Shown here in pieces: positions 20,999-28,141 of a stretch of DNA of 28,141 bases (its first letter is position 1; every line of letters begins with the position of its first letter). The translations under genes and the position numbers were made by a program. The stretch comes from Sphaeroforma arctica JP610 (Eukaryota > Opisthokonta > Ichthyosporea > Ichthyophonida): contig NW_014039963.1 of the NCBI RefSeq assembly GCF_001186125.1, forward strand, positions 1,768 to 29,908, read 5' to 3'. Below the pieces are notes generated by a model. That model did no database searches. It had not been told where the DNA came from and worked only from the letters and a program-made list of their open reading frames with translations.

Positions 20999-21754
20999 TG
21001 TAAGATTCGGTATAATAAAGGCGATACTAATGCCTTAGAATAAATAAACGCGTAGGTAAATTCTTAATATCGTGTAAATATCGATATAAATAAACGAAAT
21101 GAGACGTTTAATAAAGTTAGGTTTGCCTCGTGAAAACAGCAATACTCTGAGGGATTGTGAGGCTGAGACATTGCCTATATATAATCCTCTCAGTACTGTT
21201 TCCGCCGAAGGGATTTTATTTAGTGTTTCGTTGTCGCTCTATTCTGGGACGTATCCGAGAGACTCATAAAATCCTATCTTTAGAAAAATATATATATAAA
21301 AAGAAAAATACTCTTGACTTCCTTAGTTATTGTCTTAACCAATAACTTGCCACTATCAAGAATTACCGACTTAGCCTTCATCAGACTGGCACATCTGGTT
21401 GGCTTATCGGAGGATCAACTAGGTAACGTTAATAGTCCCTAGAAACCTATATTCGGTTGAGCCATCTCGCTACCGAAGTATCCACATATAAATAAAATTT
21501 GAAAGTAAATTTAGCTCTGTTAATAGAACTAGACCAACTCTTTCTAAAACCCAAATATCTGATATGTCAAATGGAAAAGGTTTAATTAATAAAACAATTA
21601 AACCCCATTTTAGGAAACTTAAATTTCTCGTACTATTAAGAGTACATTTAGGAAACTTAAGTTCCTCGTACTATTAAGAGTACGTTTATAATTTGCGTAC
21701 TGCTTAAGAGTACGTTTATACATCGAGTCTAATGTGGAGGCCCGGCTTATTACA
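20999..21754 (-). repeat. 5' LTR of inner element (right copy)
   Basis: Matches 14777-15588. It starts TGTAAGATTCGGTATAATAAAGG and ends GGCTTATTACA, followed by outer-element sequence. It contains the same internal repeats of about 38 bases (21611-21720). On the minus strand the element's internal region starts right after its 20999 edge. Confidence 0.93.
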
Positions 21755-21825
21755 ATTTTACGGAGGAAGCAGTTGAGTACATGGTTGAATGAATGAACTC
21801 GACACTAGTGTCTTCTTTGGGGAGG
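21755..21825 (+). other. Outer element 3' non-coding remnant with polypurine tract
   Basis: Seventy-one bases between the inner element and the outer 3' LTR. It begins with the ATTT duplicate and ends TTTGGGGAGG, a good plus-strand primer (polypurine) site immediately before the TGTAAGG start of the LTR. Confidence 0.75.
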
Positions 21826-22272
21826 TGTAAGGTCAACCATGTTTACCTGTTCCTGGGCGTTAATAAGAGTGTGAGAACTTCTAAGTGTGGGTGATAACCG
21901 ATAAGTGTGAAAACTAAAAAGTTTGAAAAGTTCTAAGTTGTATTGTGCGGTTTGTTGGCGAACGGCCGAGCAGGCTCCAAAGAAGAGGTGGTTGGTGTAT
22001 GATTGGTGCTTTGCGAACCGAAGTGCGGTGAAATATGAGCTGGAGGTTGGCTGATGACGATATATGTTGAATGGGCTTGTAAGCTCGAAATTGAGAAGAT
22101 ATACGATTTGATTGGCGGCCAGATTCTCAAGGAAATCCTTCGGAGATAGTATAAATATGTGGTTTAGTTCATTCAAGAAGTTCATTCTGCTAAGGTAGAC
22201 ATTTATTCAACAATCGAGGAAATAAATCTAAGTTCACCGTTACATTGTGTTTTGAGTCGATCTAGGAATACA
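21826..22272 (+). repeat. 3' LTR of outer element
   Basis: Starts TGTAAGGTCAACCATG and ends GAATACA. It matches 9169-9709 but has one copy of the 62-base segment that is doubled in the 5' LTR, plus a short A-rich insertion near 21910-21930. TATAAAT and AATAAA are conserved. Confidence 0.93.
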
Positions 22273-22751
22273 AATTTAGACTTCTCGACTTCCAACAGAA
22301 AATGTCAGAATATTTATTTTATAAAAACAAATATTCATCGAACTACATGTAAATATGTATTTAGAATTGTAGATTGTAGGCTGTAGTGGTGTAGCCTGTA
22401 CCTGTAGGACAGATATGGTAGCTCATCTTCGCTTTACTTTTACTGGTGGAGCCGAGCTACGCTCAATACGTTATGCCTATCTGCGTTACACTTTAAACGT
22501 AAACGCAAAAAGTTTTCTTTTTTAAAAGCGTTTTAAAGTATATCGGGGGCAAGTCGACCATGAAAACTTTCCAAGTTTGCACCTGAGAAATTGACCTTTC
22601 GTTGAATAACAGGGCCACGAAATGTGTAATGTCAATGAAATGCGATCCGAAAATATTCACAACTGACCTATTTGTAAACCCATAGGACTATTTTTAGGAT
22701 AAACTTTGAACGTAAATGCTTATATTTTTCGTTTTAACGGGAAACGTAATG

Positions 22752-22880
22752 AGGTCAGGGGCCGGGGGGAACGCTTTCTCGCTCTACTAGTAGAGACCGT
22801 AGGCCAGTGTGCACAGAAGTTACACGATCCGAAGTTTCGGACTCATCGGCCTGGGCCCCGCGTTCGCCACTCCCGAGTCC
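22752..22880. other. GC-rich island with palindromes inside AT-rich DNA
   Basis: A sharp switch to GC-rich sequence (GGGGCCGGGGGGAACGC ... CGGCCTGGGCCCCGCG) between two AT-rich stretches. It contains the perfect 14-base palindrome CTCTACTAGTAGAG (22782-22795) and the hairpin TCCGAA-GT-TTCGGA (22828-22841), flanked by two GGCC sites. It could be a small structured RNA or SINE-like insertion, but no known family is recognised. Confidence 0.55.
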
Positions 22881-22987
22881 CGGTATTATTTTTTTTAAAC
22901 AAATATGTACTGTATGTAAATATTAATAATATTTACCCTAGTAAATAGCATACAATATACATAATAAATATTGTATTTATGTCTTCC

Positions 22988-23077
22988 TTTTTTGGTTTTT
23001 GGTTTTATTTTTTAACAGAAAAACCCCTCTGTTTTTTTAAAACAAAAAACAACAAAATAACAAAACCAAACCAAAAC
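22988..23077. repeat. Large T/A foldback (TTTTGGTTTTTGGTTTTATTTT arm)
   Basis: The T-rich arm 22988-23013 and the A-rich arm 23054-23077 (AAAATAACAAAACCAAACC) are near reverse complements separated by about 40 bases that include ACCCC and a second T/A pair. Same style as 7627-7680. Confidence 0.75.
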
Positions 23078-24296
23078 AATAAAAACGTAAATTTACTCCG
23101 TAGCCCAGGAGTGGAATGGGGAAGACACATAAGAGGCCGAGAGCTGAGAGCTGAGCGCAGTGAGCGCACGGAACTCAAGTAGCAAAAGGTTCATAGACGC
23201 GACGATGAATCATACGAGTACTACGCGAGGCTACGAGCAGGCGGGTTATGGGTACGAGAAGTTGGGTGATGGGTACATTATACATACATAGTTCATAATG
23301 CCACTGTGTCTAAGTCAGAGTGTCCCTGGTCCCATCGTAATAAATTTTAGGCACAGGTGTCAGGTGGTCAGGTGCAGTTCGTGTATTTATGTCCTCCGGC
23401 TCCTGATGAAAACTGGTAAGCAATACTAACTGATAATGTACGATCTTTTCCTCAGGACTCTGGACTCTGGAGTCGGTTCTGAAGTCTCCATAAGTGTATA
23501 CGCTCTCTCAAGTCAAAGTGACAACAAGTCAGGTCGAAAACTATAGCCAATCTTTACTACAGTTCCCTTGTAGCAAAATTCGACGTCCAAGTCATAGATT
23601 CGAACGCGAATTAGCAAAGTGAGCCAGCACACAAGTTTTATATATTTTGCTTGGGAGGATACATGGTCGCGGGTCTTGGTGGCTGGTTGTGGATAAATTC
23701 GAATGGATCAGAAACAAGGTCTACTAGCCTATACTTAAGACTGTGATGCTTGAAATAGCTAAGATGATTATGAATAGAATCGAATGATACTCAAACTGAC
23801 GACAATGTACTAGTACATACAAACATGGAGTCTAGCATCCGGTCACTGGCGCTGTTGCAGACTAGGAAGGTGAAATTCGTCGCGGTAGAGTCATTTCTCC
23901 AGCGGGGCCACCGACCCACATCTTTACAAAAAAACCTTACAGGTCTTGCTCCGAGAAAAATAGCCAATTCTGCGATTGATTCTCAACCACAAGGACAACA
24001 ATATCGCGAATACTAACGCGAATAACTGCGTGCAGTTCCGTTCGCACAAATGGTATACAGCATGGCACAATCTGGTTATCTGTAGTTGCCAAACGAAGCG
24101 AGATACGAGTTGCATTTCGCAGTACGCAGTTTGGCTCGTGTGTGTCTCACATTTATAAATTTCATCATTGGTGGGGTTTCAATGTGTAAAATTATCGACA
24201 CATGATAGTGTATTATCTATGTATCGGCTATATGTCGTGATCTGCTGATAATTAACAAGGACATCTGCATTTTTGATCTCTTCACGAATATTTGGT

Positions 24297-24490
24297 TCAG
24301 GTTTCATATATTACTAAATTTTCAAGTATCTTCGCTAAATTTTTTCTCCAGTAGATGGACTGCGCACACATTGATTGGGAGATCTCAGAGTTGGCGGGAT
24401 GCGGGCTGACCAATACCTTGCCACACGGCACCTTTTGCAGTTGGCGTTGAAGTACGCGTGTCCACACAGTCCACGATGGGCTATGGGTAC
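24297..24490 (-). CDS. Possible terminal exon, minus strand, function unknown
   Basis: On the minus strand a good acceptor (TTTATCATTCTTCCAG) at about 24491 opens a frame of roughly 64 codons that ends in a stop at 24297. The peptide is of ordinary composition (for example AKILENLVIYET at its end). A second frame in the same segment encodes a Cys/His patch (LCGHAYFNANCKRC), so the reading frame is not settled. No family recognised; could be chance. Confidence 0.25.
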
Positions 24491-24901
24491 TGGAAGAATG
24501 ATAAACCATAAATTAGAACGACTCGCGTAAAGCAGTACAGAATAGGCTAGATTGGCCATCGGCAAGTTTTGCAAGCTCCCGATCGGTTATCGCGAAGTAC
24601 TACCCTGATGCCATCATCTGCTAAACTCAGCCCTAGTAGGCTAAAACTATCACTATCGTCTTTATAATCGCCACATTTAAAAGAGGAGTTTAGGAATTTT
24701 GGTTGTATTTATAGAACGGTTTACAGTCGTCGATGTGTAAAACCTGGGCAACACCTATGTTCACTTGAGAGCTATACAACTCTCCAGAACGTCACTATCG
24801 GCTATATAAGCTAACTACAGGCTATCACGCTCACCACCACAAACATGCACAAAGGTTTTGTATGTATCGGTAAAAACGTGCAATTTACTGATGTACTCTT
24901 G

Positions 24902-25081
24902 CAGCATTGTCCGGAATGATAGTCCAGCGTACCATGCATTTGCCGGCTTACCTGATGTTGGACCTAATGACGAGCTGGTGGCTTCGGATCGTGCTGATGA
25001 TAGCGACGTCCGCTTACGTACTGTGCTTATCCCAACATACCTTATGATCGCGAGTGAGATATACGATGCAGGATAAGTGGC
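24902..25081 (+). CDS. Candidate last exon of a plus-strand gene, function unknown
   Basis: The sequence TTTACTGATGTACTCTTGCAG ending at 24904 looks like a branch point plus pyrimidine-rich acceptor. The frame after it runs about 56 codons to a TAA, with a hydrophilic, acidic peptide including AGLPDVGPNDELVASDRADD and a LIPTYLMIASEIYDAG end. The opposite strand is also open here, so strand is uncertain. No domain is recognised and no upstream partner exon could be identified. Confidence 0.35.
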
Positions 25082-25366
25082 AACAATCAAATATAAGATA
25101 TGTTGTACAGTTAATAACGTACGCGCTCATAACTAAACATCATATCAGACACGCTGTGCGACACGAGAATGTCTGCAATGGGGCCTATAGATGATCGGAT
25201 CCGATCTCGCCTATAAGCTATTTGATACGAATTCACCCACGAGAACAGTGCGAGAGTGCGATTGGAAACTTGAAGACTTATATACCCTTGGATCACAGTG
25301 AGGCGATTGTTTTGATTGTAGCCAGTGCATGAGATGTCGCCACGCTCGGAGACACTTTGTGCTTCC

Positions 25367-25569
25367 ATGCGAAAAGCGTGTCGAAACAATATACAGATGA
25401 GTATGCGAAAAGCGTGTCGAAACAATACACAGATGAGCATGCGAAAAGCGTGCCGAAACAATACACAGATGAGCATGCGAAAAGCGTGTCGAAACAATAC
25501 ACAGATGAGCAGGCGAAAGCGTGTCGAAACAATACACAGATGAGCATGCGAAAAGCGTGCCGAAACAAT
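25367..25569. repeat. 36-bp minisatellite, about 5.6 copies
   Basis: The unit is ATGCGAAAAGCGTGTCGAAACAATACACAGATGAGC with point differences (GTGTCG or GTGCCG). The fifth unit is one or two bases short. Copies abut directly with no spacers. Because the period is a multiple of three, repetitive open frames appear on both strands (RKACRNNTQMSM on plus, LFRHAFRMLICV on minus). Confidence 0.95.
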
Positions 25570-25687
25570 GCTCCTGCAGGCTGAACGAGCTTTACGAGTA
25601 GAAGTCGATAATATAAAAACAACACAATTCATCATTGTTCTCCAATGTGCATTCACGAATACTCCGATTACAAATACCTGCGATCGG

Positions 25688-25854
25688 AAGTAGAGGGGCC
25701 TTCGCTGGCAAGTCTCTGCATGTTACTTGAGCACTGCAACATGGATCCGTCAGGTACGCTGGGTTGTTTGTGACTGCTTCTGCATGCCAGATTAGGATTA
25801 GCATATAGCTTGAGCTTCTGATCGTGAATAGGCTTCGCCCACAAACAGAAAAGA
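25688..25854 (-). CDS. Possible internal exon, minus strand, Ser-rich hydrophilic peptide
   Basis: On the minus strand an open frame runs to a donor-like TCGCAG/GTATTTGT near 25688 and encodes a polar peptide (KLYANPNLACRSSHKQPS, later MQRLASEGPSTSDR). It could belong to the membrane-protein gene just upstream on this strand. A plus-strand frame with donor CCGTCAG/GTACGC at about 25752 overlaps it, so assignment is weak. Confidence 0.25.
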
Positions 25855-25865
25855 ATACTGTTTCA

Positions 25866-25992
25866 TCATCGCGCCGTAACTAATTCATGACATGAATACA
25901 GACTTGGATCCAAAATAGCGTAACGTCTTCGGCGGATTTGTCTAGCGCGTAGATGTTCAGTGTAGTTCATTATAGCACGGCAAGTACGTGAT
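25866..25992 (-). CDS. Tentative C-terminal exon of the minus-strand membrane-protein gene
   Basis: After a possible acceptor (GGGTCAACATCAG) the frame continues phase 2 from the exon at 26219-26780 and encodes about 42 residues, Arg-rich (LRARQIRRRRYAILD), ending in TGA. Phase agreement is the main support; the acceptor lacks a strong pyrimidine tract. Confidence 0.3.
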
Positions 25993-26218
25993 CTGATGTT
26001 GACCCCACATTTAACAGTATGCGCGTACATGTCCGATGACATGCATGTAAGCAACATACGCGTTTGTGTTTTTGTGTTCATTGTCGGGCATGGTAAAACG
26101 GAACTCAGAGGACGTACAATCGTGCAACTATATTTTCGTACCTGAAACGTGTGCACTTTTCTAAGAGTGTGTACATTTCTTGGAATGGATAAAGTACAAG
26201 CACAGCCCATGGCTTTAC

Positions 26219-26780
26219 CTTGAATGTGTGTAGGTCTCGTCCAGGCAAGGCTCATCGTAGTGCGGCGTATAGCTCCCACCACTTATCAGCGGTAGGCCGC
26301 CGCCTGAATTCGCACCGGTATATATTGGCGAGTCGAACTCTGTTCGCGTAAATCGTTTGGTGTGGGTAAGAACCAATATCGATCTGGCGTATTGTACTGC
26401 TCCAACTACTACAACAACGTTGAACAGGAGTATCGAATACTGATAGTATTCTGTACCAGTGCAAGATGCCGTAGCATATGCACAAACTGTGCGCTTGGAA
26501 GGAAGAAACGAGGCTGTGGATCGTGGATCGCACGGATACACCATGAGTAGTGGTACTATGCAGGTGAAGTGAAGTGAGCTCCACCCCACGTAGGTAGGGC
26601 ACGTGCACACTAGGAAAGCCACGGAAACAAGCTGCACCAATCTACCCCACGGTTGCCCCAGATTATTAACGACTGTATGCCCAACATACTGAGCATCTCG
26701 CTCTCTACCCGCCACAGATCGTCCTATTAAACCCCTCGCCCAGTTAAGTATCCACTGGCGTGCAAATGTGAAATAAACTC
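26219..26780 (-). CDS. Candidate exon of a multi-pass membrane protein, function unknown
   Basis: An open frame of about 187 codons on the minus strand between an acceptor (GTATATTCCAG, entering in phase 1) and a donor (TTCAAG/GTAAAGCC, leaving in phase 2). It encodes three hydrophobic stretches: LVQLVSVAFLVCTCPTYVGW, FTCIVPLLMVY, and YSILLFNVVVVVGAVQY. A basic stop-transfer-like HTKRFTR and a polar Gly/Ser/Tyr-rich tail follow. This reads like a membrane region followed by a cytosolic tail. A loose resemblance to the S1-S2 part of Slo-type potassium channels was noted but is not convincing. Another minus frame is open over part of the exon, so chance cannot be fully excluded. Confidence 0.42.
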
Positions 26781-26854
26781 CTGGAATATACGGCGCAACA
26801 TGAGTTTAAATCAGTCGTACGGTAAGATAAAAAATACGATATCAATACACATAC

Positions 26855-26950
26855 CTGTGTCTGTGGTGGATGAGGAATCCGAAGTATCGCCTGTCGCTGT
26901 GTGATGGGGTGCGCTCCGACACGCCCGTAGTTGGTATCGTTTTGTTGCTG
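26855..26950 (-). CDS. Possible 96-base cassette exon (phase 1-1)
   Basis: Acceptor TTTCTGAAACTCTCAG and donor GACACAG/GTATGTG bound 96 bases, open in the frame that joins the flanking exon candidates. The peptide is polar and ends TSDSSSTTDT. Its length is a multiple of three and both ends are phase 1, so it could be included or skipped without changing frame. Its last bases resemble the end of the preceding exon (TTGT, ACTGGCACAG/GTGTGTG). Confidence 0.35.
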
Positions 26951-27232
26951 CTGAGAGTTTCAGAAAACAGGCGGCCAGTATAAGATTTGAGCGGAATTTT
27001 AATCAGAGGATCGCTTATTGGGTCAATTGCAGGCACGTGAACGTACAGACTTATACACAGTGGTATAGAATTGCACTTGTAAAGATACTCACACGTGTGC
27101 ACAGTTGTATATATACTGATTTTCCTGGTGCCACAACACTCACTTGCGCATACACATACGCCCCCGCTCACATTATCAGGTGAATTAGCAAGGGAATGAC
27201 AAGCACAGAGACTCGCCAGTTATAACACACAC

Positions 27233-27578
27233 CTGTGCCAGTAGTGGTGGGTTGTATATTATCGTTCGTATAATTATCCATATCCGATTCGACTGGAATT
27301 CTATCTGCTGCATTGATATCCGCGGAACGATCCGGTCTCGGTGTCTCACGCCCGTCAATATCTTTTGCAGTATACGAGCTTTCTAAATTGTCTATATCGT
27401 TGCCGTCTTCTGCGATCGTACTTGTGGCAGCCTTGTGAGTACTATATATGCGTGTTTCCTTGAGTCTCGTCTCAACAACACCAGTTCCTCCTTTATTGGC
27501 TTGTAGACCGGTTTCGGTCGTCACCTGAAATACCTCTGATATTGATTGCTGGGTTGATAGTTTCTCCGCACGCACCAT
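27233..27578 (-). CDS. Candidate first coding exon of the membrane-protein gene
   Basis: The minus strand has ATG at 27578 (CTGGATGG context) followed by about 115 codons of hydrophilic sequence (MVRAEKLSTQQSISEVFQ; later EDGNDIDNLESSYTAKDIDG and ADRIPVESDMDNYTN), ending at a donor ACTGGCACAG/GTGTGTG in phase 1. This matches the phase of the next exon candidates. The frame stays open upstream to 27653 and could instead be a longer internal exon. Composition is acidic and Thr-rich, no domain recognised; probably a cytosolic N-terminus. Confidence 0.45.
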
Positions 27579-27749
27579 CCAGTAGCTAGTTTTGATGAGA
27601 TACCATCGCGTCCACAGCTGTTGCCAAGCAAATAGAAAATTAGTGCACCATATCTACACTGTAGTTTTCACAGACGAAAGTATTCTATACACTGTACGAT
27701 ATCGTTATTTGATCCCTCGCCTGTGGAGAAACCAACTGTTCTCCTACAG

Positions 27750-27864
27750 ATTCTCACAACATACTTTTGCGATGATCAAGGGTGAAAACATCAAAAACAT
27801 GATAGTCGACCAGGAGATGCCATATATGGTAACTGCTCGGCGGCAAACCCTCAGCAGTATACAG
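27750..27864 (+). CDS. Candidate plus-strand exon, function unknown
   Basis: Bounded by a strong acceptor (ACCAACTGTTCTCCTACAG) and a donor (AGTATACAG/GTGAGCGG), 115 bases with one frame open and mixed charged/hydrophobic composition (MIKGENIKNMIVDQEMPYMV, then TARRQTLSSIQ). A minus-strand hydrophobic exon (27765-27874) can also be drawn here with donor GCAAAA/GTATGT, so the strand is ambiguous. The plus version has better splice signals. The rest of the gene would lie outside the window. Confidence 0.35.
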
Positions 27865-28040
27865 GTGAGCGGCACTGTGACATAGCCAAACCGATCACTC
27901 AGTAGACTCACAGTGCAATCGCCCAGACCACTCAAAGAGTTTTTATTAGTCCTGCATGGCATAAGAGAGGATTTGGTTATGCTATGGAGCGAAATCCAAA
28001 GATTATATACATATATAAATAGCAATATTTATATATTTAT

Positions 28041-28041
28041 A

Positions 28042-28095
<54 letters not shown>

Positions 28096-28105
28096 ATATA
28101 TATAG
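28041..28105. repeat. (TA)n dinucleotide microsatellite at right edge
   Basis: Near-perfect alternating A and T, broken once near 28084. A second array like the one at the left end of the window. Confidence 0.95.
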
Positions 28106-28141
28106 TGGTCGTTCGTAGTATAGTAGTTAGTTGTCTCGTAG

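Larger units (their letters stand above)
14777..21754 (-). mobile_element. Inner LTR retroelement, Ty3/gypsy type, fossil, nested in the outer element
   Basis: Two direct LTRs (14777-15588 and 20999-21754) begin TGTAAGATTCGG and end TTACA. ATTT flanks both sides (14773-14776 and 21755-21758), a candidate 4-base target duplication. On the minus strand the parts run gag-like, zinc knuckle, protease, RT, RNase H, integrase with GPY-type module, so it lies opposite to the outer element. It sits between the outer integrase region and the outer 3' LTR. Length about 7.0 kb including a sequencing gap. Broken, with about ten or more interruptions. LTRs are about 95% alike by eye. Confidence 0.93.
9169..22272 (+). 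mobile_element. Outer LTR retroelement, Ty3/gypsy type, fossil, carrying a nested element
   Basis: Bounded by two direct LTRs (9169-9709 and 21826-22272) that begin TGTAA and end TACA. AAATT occurs at both outer edges (9165-9169 and 22272-22276) and is a candidate 5-base target duplication, overlapping the terminal LTR bases by one. Part order on the plus strand is gag with two zinc knuckles, protease, reverse transcriptase, RNase H, integrase, which is the Ty3/gypsy (Metaviridae) order. A purine tract TTTGGGGAGG directly precedes the 3' LTR. Without the nested element it would be about 6.1 kb. It is broken, with roughly ten interruptions, and not expected to be active. LTR similarity of about 95% by eye suggests a fairly young insertion. 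Confidence 0.93.
22277..24296. other. Spacer to the right of the retroelement nest; no gene recognised
   Basis: About 2 kb. The first 800 bases are AT-rich with TGTAG repeats (22390-22430) and a small hairpin (AGGCT...AGCCT near 22400). Then come a GC-rich island and a T/A foldback, listed separately. From 23100 the composition becomes balanced. A 28-codon frame at 23205-23291 starts with ATG and encodes a Gly/Tyr-rich peptide, with no other support. No RNA gene is recognised. Confidence 0.5.

Noticed and set aside
22828-22850. CCGATGAGTCCGAAAC on the minus strand as a hammerhead core
   Set aside because: The stem is present, but the first core base differs and no GAAA follows the stem.
22834-22869. 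tRNA-derived SINE head from A-box and B-box like matches
   Set aside because: Each box has mismatches and they are too close together (27 bases); no tail or target duplication seen.
24335-24574. RING-like Cys/His patch (LCGHAYFNANCKRC)
   Set aside because: Too few zinc ligands, and a competing frame in the same segment looks equally good.
25367-25569. CRISPR-like array
   Set aside because: The 36-base units abut without spacers and the window is eukaryotic; it is an ordinary minisatellite.
26219-27233. Slo/BK-type potassium channel
   Set aside because: Only a loose GQ..GR..LV and FN...V similarity to S1-S2; no S4 arginine pattern, pore signature or RCK region found in the window.

Overview
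This is a eukaryotic nuclear window. The AT dinucleotide arrays, an LTR retroelement nest, GT-AG splice signals and a very large receptor-type class III nucleotide cyclase suggest a unicellular eukaryote. An ichthyosporean-like or other protist genome would fit, but the species is inferred from style only and not proven.

Layout. 1-215 is a (TA)n array. 216-1864 is mostly non-coding and holds a 71-bp tandem repeat. 1902-7316 (minus) is one uninterrupted 1804-codon gene, the only unambiguous host gene. It encodes a membrane-bound class III cyclase with a long cytosolic N-terminus containing C2-like strands and a Cys cluster, then a first membrane helix, an extracellular Cache-like sensor, a second helix, a HAMP-like linker and the catalytic domain. 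A polyadenylation signal lies just past its stop. 7317-9168 is AT-rich spacer with poly-T/poly-A hairpins and a dispersed repeat carrying TGACGTCA.

9169-22272 is a nest of two fossil Ty3/gypsy-type LTR retroelements. The outer one is on the plus strand (LTRs 9169-9709 and 21826-22272). The inner one is on the minus strand (LTRs 14777-15588 and 20999-21754) and sits in the outer element's 3' non-coding part. Both are broken in many places. Candidate target-site duplications are visible for both. By eye the two LTRs of each element are about 95% alike, so both insertions are fairly recent, the inner being the later. A 143-base assembly gap (15621-15763) lies inside the inner element.

22277-24300 is AT-rich spacer with another poly-T/poly-A foldback and a GC-rich palindromic island. 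From about 24300 to 27900 there are fragments that look like exons of intron-containing host genes. The best is a minus-strand series (27233-27578, 26855-26950, 26219-26780, perhaps 25866-25992) whose splice phases agree, giving a hydrophilic N-terminus followed by a hydrophobic, probably multi-pass, region. Its family is not recognised. Plus-strand exon candidates with good splice signals (24902-25081, 27750-27864) suggest neighbouring or overlapping plus-strand genes. A 36-bp minisatellite lies at 25367-25569, and the window closes in another (TA)n tract.

The genes do not form a pathway or operon. The cyclase would convert an extracellular ligand signal into cAMP if active, but two catalytic positions are unusual, which is the most interesting host-gene observation here.
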